This document shows, one piece after another, positions 1 to 6,936 of a stretch of DNA of 7,476 nt. The notes under the pieces were generated by a model, which saw nothing but the letters and a program-made list of their open reading frames with translations, searched no databases and was not told the origin of the DNA. Made by a program: the position numbers and the translations under genes. The first letter of the stretch is position 1, and each line of letters begins with the position of its first letter. The stretch is from Polaribacter sp. (GTDB lineage Bacteria > Bacteroidota > Bacteroidia > Flavobacteriales > Flavobacteriaceae): contig DPRC01000178.1 in NCBI GenBank assembly GCA_003537695.1, positions 6,367 to 13,842 on the forward strand, written 5' to 3'.

Positions 1-3
1 GTT

Positions 4-1638
4 ATGAAGAGAAGAGTTGTATCAATATGTATGTTACTAGTGGCCTTAGGTGTCTCCTCACAAAATAAAAAAACCTTAGTTACCATTAACAAGGAAGTAA
101 CAACGGTGGCAGACTTTAAGCGTATTTATGAAAAAAATTTAGATGCCATAGACAGTGAGGAAGCAAAAAGCGTGGAAAATAACTTAACGCTTTATATCAA
201 TTATAAGTTAAAAGTAGCGCAAGCATATCAGTTAAAATTTGACACATTACCTTCTTATAAAAAGGAGATAGCGATGTATAGAGAGCAGTTAATGGCGCCC
301 TATTTGCAAGACACTACGTTTATCGCAGATTTGGTGAAAGAAATTTATTTCAGAACAAAAAACGAGGTCAAAGCGAAACATATATTAGTCAGAGCTCCAA
401 AGGACGCAGCTCCCAAAGACACGCTAATTGCCTATACTAATATTGCAGCCATTCGCGATAGAATTTTAAATGGAGAAGATTTTGAAAAAGTTGCAGCGGA
501 GACATCAGAAGATAAATCGGCGCGAGATGATCCAAGGTCTGGTAGAAAAGGGAACAATGGAAATTTGGGGTATTTTAATGCCTTTAAAATGGTTTCTTCT
601 TTTGAAGATGCCGCATACAGAACAAAAGTTGGTGCTGTATCAAAGCCTTTTAGAACTCAATTTGGATATCATATTTTAAAAGTAGATGCGCTCAGAGCTT
701 CCAAAGGAGCTCTTGAAGTGGCACATATTTTAATTACGGATACGACTGCAGTAGGAAAATCTAAGATCGATGAGGTGTATACTAAAATTCAAGAAAATGA
801 AGCTTTTGAGAAGTTAGCAGCTACCTACTCGCAGGATGGAGGTTCGAAGTTGAAGGGTGGAAAATTAAATAAATTTGGTACGGGAAGAATGGTGAAGCCG
901 TTCGAAGATGCTGCGTTTTCATTACAAAAGGAAGGTGCTGTTTCAAAACCTTTTAGAACTCGTTTTGGATGGCATATTGTCAAGCTTTTAGCAAAGCACC
1001 CCGTAAAACCCTTTCTTGAGCTGCGCGAAGAGCTTACAGATAAAATAAAAAGAAGTCCGAGAATGCAAATGTCGGAAACAGCAGTCGTAAATAAATTAAA
1101 AGCAGCCTATGCAATCATAGACAATGAAGTAGCAAAGGATATTTTAGAAGATCTAAATATTAGATCACTTCCAAAGGATTCTTTGCAGAAGGTTCTCTTT
1201 AGTATTAACGGCACTGATATTAAGCAGGAAGCGTTTGTTTCCTATGTGCAGAATAAAAGAAATAAGCCTACTTACATGTTGTTTGACAATTTCAAAAACG
1301 AACAAATTCTTGCGTATTATAAGGAGAATTTAGTGTACACAGAACCAGCATATGCACACACACTAAAAGAATATGAAGACGGGTTGTTATTATTTGAATT
1401 GATGCAAGAAAAAATATGGAATGTGTCTTCAAAAGATACTTTGGCATTGAAAACTTACTTTGCAGAGAATAGAGGGAAGTACAAAGCGGAAACCTTGAAA
1501 GATATAAAAGGGGAAGTGATGAATGACTACCAAATTTTTTTAGAGAAGAATTGGATTTCTGAGTTGCGAGGAAAGAGTGACGTTAAGATTCGAAAAAAAC
1601 AATTAAAAAGATTAATCAAGTTTTACGGAAATAGATAA
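4..1638 (+). CDS. Periplasmic peptidylprolyl cis-trans isomerase with two parvulin domains
   Basis: Secreted PpiC/SurA-type foldase of 544 residues, expected to help outer-membrane and periplasmic proteins fold by isomerising X-Pro bonds. A basic start plus hydrophobic stretch (residues 1-19, probable cleavage near VSS/QN) is a signal peptide without a lipobox. Residues about 25-120 are a helical SurA-N-like chaperone region. Parvulin domain 1 spans about 122-228 (KAKHIL, then FGYHILK) and domain 2 about 238-329 (VAHIL, then FGWHIVK); both keep both conserved histidines (H126/H223 and H241/H324), so both may be catalytic. Domain 1 has a longer basic loop at about 172-184. The C-terminal part (330-544) is helical. 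Relatives I remember are near 650 residues; the difference seems to be one in-frame gap near residue 494. The ATG at 4 is chosen because it gives a proper signal peptide, but the upstream region is outside the window. It is first of four overlapping genes. Confidence 0.93.
   Translation: MKRRVVSICMLLVALGVSSQNKKTLVTINKEVTTVADFKRIYEKNLDAIDSEEAKSVENNLTLYINYKLKVAQAYQLKFDTLPSYKKEIAMYREQLMAPYLQDTTFIADLVKEIYFRTKNEVKAKHILVRAPKDAAPKDTLIAYTNIAAIRDRILNGEDFEKVAAETSEDKSARDDPRSGRKGNNGNLGYFNAFKMVSSFEDAAYRTKVGAVSKPFRTQFGYHILKVDALRASKGALEVAHILITDTTAVGKSKIDEVYTKIQENEAFEKLAATYSQDGGSKLKGGKLNKFGTGRMVKPFEDAAFSLQKEGAVSKPFRTRFGWHIVKLLAKHPVKPFLELREELTDKIKRSPRMQMSETAVVNKLKAAYAIIDNEVAKDILEDLNIRSLPKDSLQKVLFSINGTDIKQEAFVSYVQNKRNKPTYMLFDNFKNEQILAYYKENLVYTEPAYAHTLKEYEDGLLLFELMQEKIWNVSSKDTLALKTYFAENRGKYKAETLKDIKGEVMNDYQIFLEKNWISELRGKSDVKIRKKQLKRLIKFYGNR
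631..984 (+). repeat. Diverged direct repeat within the two parvulin domains (631-681 and 934-984)
   Basis: Two 51-base segments, 303 bases apart, encode GAVSKPFRTQFGYHILK and GAVSKPFRTRFGWHIVK, the last strand and active-site histidine of each parvulin domain. By hand they match at 42 of 51 bases, including 13 identical bases at 646-658 and 949-961. The spacing is a whole number of codons (101), so recombination between them would remove one domain in frame. It marks the internal duplication of the gene. Confidence 0.8.
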
Positions 1639-2483
1639 TGAGAGGATTGTTTTTCTTTTTTGTAGTAGCCCTTTTCACTTCTTGTGATTATTTTAAAGTG
1701 CAAGAAAAAGAAGACCGTGTCTCTAATATTGTTGCCATTGTTAATACGGAAAAGCTGTTCAAGAAAGATTTAAAATACGTTTTACCAAAAAATATTTCCT
1801 CAAAAGATAGCACGATTTTAATTAAGAGTTTCGTTCAGAATTGGGCGATAAAAAAACTATTGCTGAAAGCAGCCATAAACAACAACTCATCAGAATCTTT
1901 AAAAAATATTAATCAACTTGTTCAGGATTATAAAGAAAGCTTACTGATAAATAATTATAAAGAAGAGCTGATAAAACAGCAGCTTGATACGGTAATAGCG
2001 GAGGAGGAGATAGCGCAGTTTTATTATGCAAATAACGAGAACTTTAAATTGAATGAGGTTTTAGTCAAATCTAAATATGTATACTTCAATCAATCAAAGA
2101 GTGTTGAAAAAGAGATTATTTCCTTGTTTAAATCAGATGCAATAGAAGCTGCAGAAGCTTTAGAAAGACAGCAACTAAGTTTTAAGATGTTTCAATTAAA
2201 CGACTCTGTTTGGTTAGAATTGGATCAGATCCTATTAAAATTACCTTTTTCTAAAGAAAATCTGTTAAAAAAATCAAAATTCATTCAAAAACAAGATTCA
2301 TTAGGTCTATATTTGGTGGCCATAAAAGAGGTTTTAAATAGAAATGACATTGCGCCTTTAAGCTACGTAATGCCAACGATTAAAGAAATGATTTTACACA
2401 AACGTAAAATCGAATTAATAAGAGAGATTGAAAAAATAATAGTAAAAGATGCCACAAAAAAAAATAATTTCAAAGTATACTAA
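1638..2483 (+). CDS. Lipoprotein, SurA-N-like with vestigial parvulin core
   Basis: 281-residue predicted lipoprotein. The signal sequence (1-15) is a run of Phe/Val/Leu ending in LFTSC, giving lipidation at C16, so the protein is probably tethered to the outer membrane. Residues about 30-130 resemble the SurA N-terminal helical chaperone region (IVAIVN, then a helical block with NWAIKKLLL). The part from about 137 to 230 looks like a decayed parvulin: the first strand VKSKYVYF and last strand LGLYLVAIK align with HIL and FGYHI, but both histidine positions appear to be Tyr (Y147, Y225). A helical tail follows (240-270). I recognise it as the small gene sitting between two PPIases in Flavobacteriaceae, usually called hypothetical or PPIase. 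A non-catalytic chaperone partner for the flanking foldases is my inference. Its ATG shares one base with the TAA of the gene before (TAATG); its 3' end overlaps the next gene by 35 nt. Confidence 0.88.
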   Translation: MRGLFFFFVVALFTSCDYFKVQEKEDRVSNIVAIVNTEKLFKKDLKYVLPKNISSKDSTILIKSFVQNWAIKKLLLKAAINNNSSESLKNINQLVQDYKESLLINNYKEELIKQQLDTVIAEEEIAQFYYANNENFKLNEVLVKSKYVYFNQSKSVEKEIISLFKSDAIEAAEALERQQLSFKMFQLNDSVWLELDQILLKLPFSKENLLKKSKFIQKQDSLGLYLVAIKEVLNRNDIAPLSYVMPTIKEMILHKRKIELIREIEKIIVKDATKKNNFKVY

Positions 2484-3831
2484 AACCCTTTTAATCGCTG
2501 TTTTTTTCATAGCGACGACCCTTCAGGTACACGCCCAGAAAATTAAAATTGACGGCGTTGCTGTTGTAATCGGTAAAAACATCGTCTTAGATTCAGACAT
2601 TGCAAAGTTCAAGCAGGAGATAGAGCTTAGGAGTGAGGGGAAGATTACCATTACAGACTGTGAAATGCTAGAAGAGTTAATGCAGCAAAAGTTGCTTTCT
2701 CATCATGCGGTGATTGATAGTGTTACCGTTTCAGATGCAGAGGTAAATAGTAAAGTTGATCGAAGTATTCAATTTTTCACGCAAGAATACGGTTCTTTGG
2801 AAAAGGTTGTTTCGGCTTATGGCTTTAACGATTTAGAAGACCTAAAAGGGGAATTGTACAACGTACAAAAAGACAATATTTTAGTAGAAAAAGAACAGTT
2901 AAAAATTACTGAAAAGGTAGATGTTACTCCGGAAGAAGTGCGGTTGTATTTTAACGGTTTAAAAGAGAATGGTGAGCTGCCAGAATTTACTGCAGAAATC
3001 GAGCTTGCCCAAATTGTTTTAAATTCTGTTCCTACAGAAGCGGAAGAGGCAAGAGTATTGCAAGAATTGACACAAATTAGAAAAGAAGTAATAGACGGTG
3101 CTAGTTTTAGAATGAAGGCAATTATTAATTCTAAAGATCCAGGAGTTACAAGAGATGACGGCTTAATGGAGGTTACTAAGGAGTCTAATTTTATAAAAGA
3201 GTTCAAAGAAGTTTCTTTTTCATTAGAGAAAGATGAAATTTCGAAGCCATTTAAAACACTTTTTGGATATCACATTATCAAGTTGCATAAAATAAAAGGA
3301 AATACAAGGACGGTTTCTCATATTTTATTGCAGCCCGAGATTCCTGAAACAAGGTTGTCAGAGACACGATTGAAAGTAGAAGAAATAAAAAGAGATATCC
3401 AAGAAGGAAAAGTTACTTTTGAAGAGGCTGTTAAAAAATACTCAGATGACAAAGATTCTAAGAATAACGGAGGTGTTATTATCAACGGATACACAGGAGA
3501 TACTAAATTTGATTTGACAAGAATGGATCCTGCGATGTATGCTAGAGTGAATGATTTAGATAAGGGAGAATATACAGATGTTTTTTATGATGAAGCAAGA
3601 GGAGGAGAGAAAATGTATAAATTCATTTTAATGAGAGATCGCACAGATACGCACATAGCAGATTTGATAGAAGACTATGTAAAGGTACAATCACTGGCAC
3701 TAAAGAAGAAGAAAGAAGAGACGATCGAGAAGTGGTCTAAAGATAAAATTAAAGACACCTATATTAAATTAGGGGAAGATTACAAAACGTGTTCTTTTGA
3801 TAAAAATTGGAAAAAGATAACAAGGAACTAA
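2449..3831 (+). CDS. surA: SurA-type periplasmic chaperone / peptidylprolyl isomerase
   Basis: 460-residue SurA homologue, the periplasmic chaperone that carries unfolded outer-membrane proteins to the BAM machinery. A signal peptide occupies residues 1-30 (basic MPQKKIISKYTK, hydrophobic core, VHAQ cleavage site). Residues 33-150 form the SurA N-terminal domain (IDGVAVVIGKNIVLDSDI is typical). Parvulin 1 is about 183-280 and parvulin 2 about 287-395, followed by a charged helical C-terminus (400-460) that would pack with the N-domain. Parvulin 1 has AQIV (Q188) where the first histidine should be but keeps FGYHI (H275); parvulin 2 keeps SHILL (H291) but has MYKFI (K391) at the second position, so isomerase activity may be weak and chaperoning dominant. 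The start at 2449 is the only ATG giving a signal peptide; it lies 35 nt inside the preceding gene, next to a run of nine A. The symbol is by family, not proven orthology. Confidence 0.93.
   Translation: MPQKKIISKYTKTLLIAVFFIATTLQVHAQKIKIDGVAVVIGKNIVLDSDIAKFKQEIELRSEGKITITDCEMLEELMQQKLLSHHAVIDSVTVSDAEVNSKVDRSIQFFTQEYGSLEKVVSAYGFNDLEDLKGELYNVQKDNILVEKEQLKITEKVDVTPEEVRLYFNGLKENGELPEFTAEIELAQIVLNSVPTEAEEARVLQELTQIRKEVIDGASFRMKAIINSKDPGVTRDDGLMEVTKESNFIKEFKEVSFSLEKDEISKPFKTLFGYHIIKLHKIKGNTRTVSHILLQPEIPETRLSETRLKVEEIKRDIQEGKVTFEEAVKKYSDDKDSKNNGGVIINGYTGDTKFDLTRMDPAMYARVNDLDKGEYTDVFYDEARGGEKMYKFILMRDRTDTHIADLIEDYVKVQSLALKKKKEETIEKWSKDKIKDTYIKLGEDYKTCSFDKNWKKITRN
3822..3826 (+). promoter_or_regulatory. 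Shine-Dalgarno-like AAGGA before the MoxR gene
   Basis: AAGGA lies four bases upstream of the ATG at 3831, inside the last codons of surA. Such sites are uncommon in Bacteroidota, where initiation mostly relies on A-rich leaders and coupling; here it supports ATG 3831 over the upstream TTG at 3807. The spacing is slightly short, so its strength is uncertain. Confidence 0.4.
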
Positions 3832-4784
3832 TGTCAGATACCAAAGCGGTTCAAGATTTAGTAGTTGCATATGAAACTCTAAAAGGAGAGATAGGAAAAG
3901 TGATAATCGGTCAGAAAGAGGCGGTTAAGTTCACGTTATTATCTATTTTTTGCGGGGGGCACTCCCTATTAATTGGAGTTCCAGGTTTGGCAAAAACCTT
4001 GCTGGTAAATACGGTTTCAGAGGCATTAGGTTTGGATTTTAAAAGAATTCAATTTACACCGGATTTAATGCCATCAGATATTTTAGGGAGTGAGATTTTA
4101 GATGAAAACAGACAGTTTAAATTTATTAAAGGCCCCTTGTTTTCCAATATTATTTTAGCAGACGAAATAAACAGGACCCCTCCAAAAACACAAGCGGCTT
4201 TGTTAGAGGCCATGCAAGAGCGTTCTGTAACCGTATCAGGAAATCATTACAAATTAGATTTGCCGTTTTTTGTTTTAGCAACTCAAAATCCAATTGAGCA
4301 AGAGGGCACCTACCCATTGCCAGAGGCCCAGCTAGATCGTTTCATGTTTTCTATTAATTTAGCCTACCCAACTTTTGAAGAAGAGGTTCAGGTAGTGAAA
4401 ACCACAACATCAGTAATAAATCAGCAGGTAGACTCCGTTTTTTCGGCTCAAGAGATTCTTGACATTCAACAATTAATTAGAAAAATTCCCATCGCAGATA
4501 ATGTTATTGAATATGCTGTCCGATTGGTGGGTAAAACAAGACCAAAGTCAGATACTGCTCCCGAAATAGTTCAAAAGTATTTAGATTGGGGCGCAGGTCC
4601 AAGAGCATCTCAGAGCCTTATTTTAGGGGCGAAGGCGCACGCAGCCATTCACGGCAAGTATTCACCAGACATCGAAGATGTAAGGGCGGTAGCGCTTCCT
4701 ATTTTAGCACACAGGGTTGTAAAGAATTACAAAGCGGAAGCAGAAGATATCTCAATTGCAGCTATTGTAAATTCTTTGCTATAA
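3831..4784 (+). CDS. MoxR-family AAA+ ATPase
   Basis: Cytoplasmic AAA+ ATPase of 317 residues, the usual MoxR length. Seen directly: Walker A GVPGLAKT (49-56), the FTPDLMPSDILG segment (75-86) conserved in MoxR proteins, Walker B ILADEIN (108-114), sensor 1 TQNP (151-154), the QEGTYPLPEAQLDRF block (157-171) with the arginine-finger region, and sensor 2 GPRAS (256-260). MoxR ATPases act as chaperone-like remodelers, normally paired with VWA-domain proteins in assembly of enzymes or envelope complexes; no DUF58 or VWA gene is next to it here, so its client is unknown. I choose ATG 3831, which overlaps the surA stop by one base (TAATG), has AAGGA just upstream, and begins MSD like relatives I recall; a TTG at 3807 would add eight residues and seems unlikely. 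It is the last gene of the + strand unit and faces rsmD across about 31 bp. Confidence 0.95.
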   Translation: MSDTKAVQDLVVAYETLKGEIGKVIIGQKEAVKFTLLSIFCGGHSLLIGVPGLAKTLLVNTVSEALGLDFKRIQFTPDLMPSDILGSEILDENRQFKFIKGPLFSNIILADEINRTPPKTQAALLEAMQERSVTVSGNHYKLDLPFFVLATQNPIEQEGTYPLPEAQLDRFMFSINLAYPTFEEEVQVVKTTTSVINQQVDSVFSAQEILDIQQLIRKIPIADNVIEYAVRLVGKTRPKSDTAPEIVQKYLDWGAGPRASQSLILGAKAHAAIHGKYSPDIEDVRAVALPILAHRVVKNYKAEAEDISIAAIVNSLL

Positions 4785-4815
4785 GTGATGGCCGTTGTTT
4801 GTCAAGAGTAGCGTC

Positions 4816-5367
4816 TTAATCTTCGGTAGGGCTATTTTCAAAGAAACTAAATACATTACCTCCATAGCGTTTGTCATAGATGTGTTTTTCATGCGTAGAC
4901 AAATCTGTATGTTTGGAATGTTCTACAATGAGCACTCCGTCTTCTTTTAAAAGCCCTCTTTCAAAAACAAGGTCTACGATTTTCACAAACTGTGTTTCCT
5001 CAAAATCATAAGGAGGGTCCGCGAATATGACATCGGCTTTTAAATTTGTTTTTTCTAAGAATTTGTACACGTCACTTTTGAAAGTAGAAATATCTAAGTC
5101 CAGCTGTTGCGATGTTTCATTGATATATTTGATACATCCAAAATGTGCATCTACGGCATAGATCGTTTTGGTTCCTCTAGAGGCAAACTCATAGCTGATG
5201 TTTCCTGTGCCTGAAAATAAATCGATAACGGAGATGCCATCAAAGAAATAAGTATTGTTTAAAATATTAAACAAAGATTCTTTAGCCATATCTGTGGTAG
5301 GTCGCACCGGTAGATTTTTGGGAGCAGATAAACGTCTTGATTTTAATTTTCCAGAGATAATTCTCAT
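4816..5367 (-). CDS. rsmD: 16S rRNA (guanine(966)-N(2))-methyltransferase RsmD
   Basis: SAM-dependent Rossmann-fold methyltransferase of 183 residues, full length for the family, predicted to make m2G966 in helix 31 of 16S rRNA during 30S assembly. Diagnostic parts seen: N-terminal MRIISGKLKSRRL, the RPTTDMAKESLFNIL block (22-36), SAM-binding motif I DLFSGTGN (49-56), the acidic residue following strand 2 (AVDAH, 71-75), and the catalytic ADPPY motif (116-120) that positions the exocyclic amine of guanine. Its ATG overlaps the TGA of the upstream DUF3822 gene in the classic ATGA arrangement (5364-5367), so translation is likely coupled. It is the last gene of the minus-strand unit and ends 31 bp from the MoxR stop codon in a tail-to-tail arrangement. 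I see no oddity in the protein. Confidence 0.96.
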   Translation of the reverse strand: MRIISGKLKSRRLSAPKNLPVRPTTDMAKESLFNILNNTYFFDGISVIDLFSGTGNISYEFASRGTKTIYAVDAHFGCIKYINETSQQLDLDISTFKSDVYKFLEKTNLKADVIFADPPYDFEETQFVKIVDLVFERGLLKEDGVLIVEHSKHTDLSTHEKHIYDKRYGGNVFSFFENSPTED

Positions 5368-6185
5368 GAGCCTAGTAGTATAAAGTTAGCGTGTGAAGGT
5401 ATTTTAAATGCACTAAAAATAGAATTAGTACTTTCTAAAAAATACACATTTTTTATGTATTGATAGCTGCTTTTGTAAAGCGCGGTCTCCAATGTAATTT
5501 TCCCTGTAAAATATAAAGGAAACTCCAGAACATCTAATTGTAGCTGTTCTGCTACAAATAAGAGGTAATACACAAAGTCTTCCTTAGAAGTGTAAGAGAA
5601 GGTATTGCAAAGTAATAGTTGGTCACTTTCTAGCACTACAATATCTAAGGTAGATTTAGAGACATTTACATACATGGTCTTGGCGGTGCTCTTATTTCTT
5701 TTTAAGAGTTTTTCAATTAAAACCGTATGGTGATGCTTGTATTCAAAAGCTCCAAAATTTTGGAACAAGTAGTTGTTGATATTCACGTAAGGAATATAAA
5801 TATTTTTGGAATCTAAGGATTCTAACGTATCAAAAGTTATAAAATCTGTACTGAACGTTTTGACATTAAAGTCCAAATAAGAAGCCAGCTTGTTCTTATT
5901 AAAAAAGCGATTTGGTACTAAAGCAGCAAGGCTGTTTTGGTGAATTACGGTAATGCTTATAAAGTCACTTTGTAACTGAATATCAGTTTTGAAAATTTCC
6001 TCAATTTTTAATAAAAGGTTTTCTGGAGTTGTTTTTGCGGTTTCAAAGTCGTGCTCACAGAAATATACATCTTTTTTAGATGCAGTATTATAAATAGAAA
6101 AAGAAAATCCATCCAAATTAAATTGAATGGATAATTTATTTTCCTTTATGGTATTCAAAGAAAGATTATTGTTCTTTTTGTTCAC
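5364..6185 (-). CDS. DUF3822 family protein
   Basis: 273-residue soluble protein that I recognise as DUF3822, a Bacteroidota-specific family of unknown function. No signal peptide or membrane segment is visible. Features seen: an N-terminal LSIQFNLDGFSFSIYN strand pair (18-33), a conserved VPNRFFN block (90-96), NIYIPYVNINNYLFQNFG (128-145), and a second half beginning MYVNVSKSTLDIVVLES (171-187) then LLLCNTFSYTSKEDFVYYLL. The two similar strand-rich halves suggest an actin/ASKHA-like duplicated fold, but this is inference and no ATP-binding motif is identified. The longest frame starts at GTG 6185, overlapping the upstream gene by 20 nt and preceded by AAGAAAA; there is no ATG nearby, and the only other option seen is a TTG at 6158, which would leave 7 nt between genes. 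Its stop overlaps the rsmD start by 4 nt, which suggests, but does not prove, shared function with rRNA modification. Confidence 0.87.
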   Translation of the reverse strand: MNKKNNNLSLNTIKENKLSIQFNLDGFSFSIYNTASKKDVYFCEHDFETAKTTPENLLLKIEEIFKTDIQLQSDFISITVIHQNSLAALVPNRFFNKNKLASYLDFNVKTFSTDFITFDTLESLDSKNIYIPYVNINNYLFQNFGAFEYKHHHTVLIEKLLKRNKSTAKTMYVNVSKSTLDIVVLESDQLLLCNTFSYTSKEDFVYYLLFVAEQLQLDVLEFPLYFTGKITLETALYKSSYQYIKNVYFLESTNSIFSAFKIPSHANFILLGS

Positions 6186-6900
6186 TTTTCTTATCGTATG
6201 AAGGTGGCCAGTTTCCGGCAGTAGTTACTTCTTCTAAAGAACCTACAGAAACAAATTCTCCTTTTATTTGATCGGAATCAAGCTGTTCTACTTCTTGCTT
6301 TACAAGAGATTCATTCATTCCTTCTAAAAGTGCATTTTTAGGAGTTTTCGCCATGAAAGTTGGAACCAATAAGCCTTGTACTTTCTCTACAGTGCCTACT
6401 TCAAGATCAAATTCTGTATCTTCAATTCCAGGTACTTTAAACATATTTTTATAATCTCTATTTACAAAGTATTTTAATACCGCTTCATATCCAATGGTAT
6501 CGATTACTTTAACTTCTATTTCATCCGTAATTCCACCCCCTCTATTCACTGTTTCTACAATGGTATTGGTAACGGTTAGTGCCAAAGAAGAAGAGTCAAT
6601 AAATTTGATTAATAAATCTTTGTCTGCAGTATACTCAGCATTTGCTTCGTAATACTTTACTTCTGCATCTCTAATAATTTTCAAATTACGCACTACTTTC
6701 GAATATCTTTTAACTTTATCTTTATTAAAGTTGATAGGCTGCATAATGCCATTATAGATTTTAATCCCTAAAAATATTGCTAAGACAAGCAAGCCAACAG
6801 AGGCAATCCATCTAAACTTTAAAGGTAAATATTTTACTATTACAATAGCGATAAGCACTGCTACTAATACTGCAGCTAAAATCAATCCTAATAATCCCAT
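6166..6900 (-). CDS. Conserved two-helix membrane protein of unknown function
   Basis: 244-residue protein, recognised only as a conserved flavobacterial family without a name. Two hydrophobic helices lie at about 3-23 and 31-50, separated by the short basic turn KYLPLKFR; both are followed by a soluble domain. That domain opens with a helix NFNKDKVKRYSKVVRNLKI and then IRDAEVKYYEANAEYTADKDLLIKFI (about 76-101, quoted in parts), a pattern reminiscent of the long helix plus first loop of type II/IV pseudopilins. Later landmarks are the YKNMFKVPG segment (150-158), a strand FDLEVGTVEKVQGLLVP (164-180), and a C-terminal AGNWPPSYD (228-236) with a charged tail. With the first helix leading in from the cytoplasm or periplasm, topology cannot be fixed by eye. 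It is the first gene of the minus-strand unit, directly behind a perfect -7 element, and overlaps the DUF3822 gene by 20 nt. No function is assigned. Confidence 0.88.
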   Translation of the reverse strand: MGLLGLILAAVLVAVLIAIVIVKYLPLKFRWIASVGLLVLAIFLGIKIYNGIMQPINFNKDKVKRYSKVVRNLKIIRDAEVKYYEANAEYTADKDLLIKFIDSSSLALTVTNTIVETVNRGGGITDEIEVKVIDTIGYEAVLKYFVNRDYKNMFKVPGIEDTEFDLEVGTVEKVQGLLVPTFMAKTPKNALLEGMNESLVKQEVEQLDSDQIKGEFVSVGSLEEVTTAGNWPPSYDKKSEQKEQ

Positions 6901-6928
6901 TTTTGATGTTTTTTTTTGAGGTATGTCG

Positions 6929-6936
6929 CAAATCTA
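6929..6936 (-). promoter_or_regulatory. Bacteroidota -7 promoter element TAGATTTG for the minus-strand unit
   Basis: On the minus strand the sequence reads TAGATTTG, a perfect match to the TAnnTTTG -7 consensus of Bacteroidota sigma-70. It would start transcription near 6920-6924, giving a leader of about 20-25 nt with an A9 tract before ATG 6900, as is common for translation starts in this phylum. The -33 region, about 19-20 nt upstream (near 6956-6960), is only a T-run (TTTT/GTTT), a partial match to TTTG. Confidence 0.6.

Noticed and set aside
470..679. 69-codon frame inside the first PPIase
   Set aside because: Shadow of the parvulin domain in another frame; no family resemblance.
2817..3206. 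129-codon minus-strand frame inside surA
   Set aside because: Composition is the mirror image of a well-supported SurA coding region; no recognisable domain or start signal.
3807..3830. TTG start extending the MoxR protein by eight residues
   Set aside because: The ATG at 3831 has a TAATG coupling, an AAGGA upstream and a family-typical MSD start.
4586..4819. 77-codon + strand frame over the end of the MoxR gene
   Set aside because: Arg/Ser-rich out-of-frame shadow of the conserved sensor 2 region.
4809..4838. Possible hairpin TAGC...GCTA followed by TTTT at the moxR/rsmD junction
   Set aside because: Only four base pairs with a loop of about 18 bases; too weak to call a terminator.
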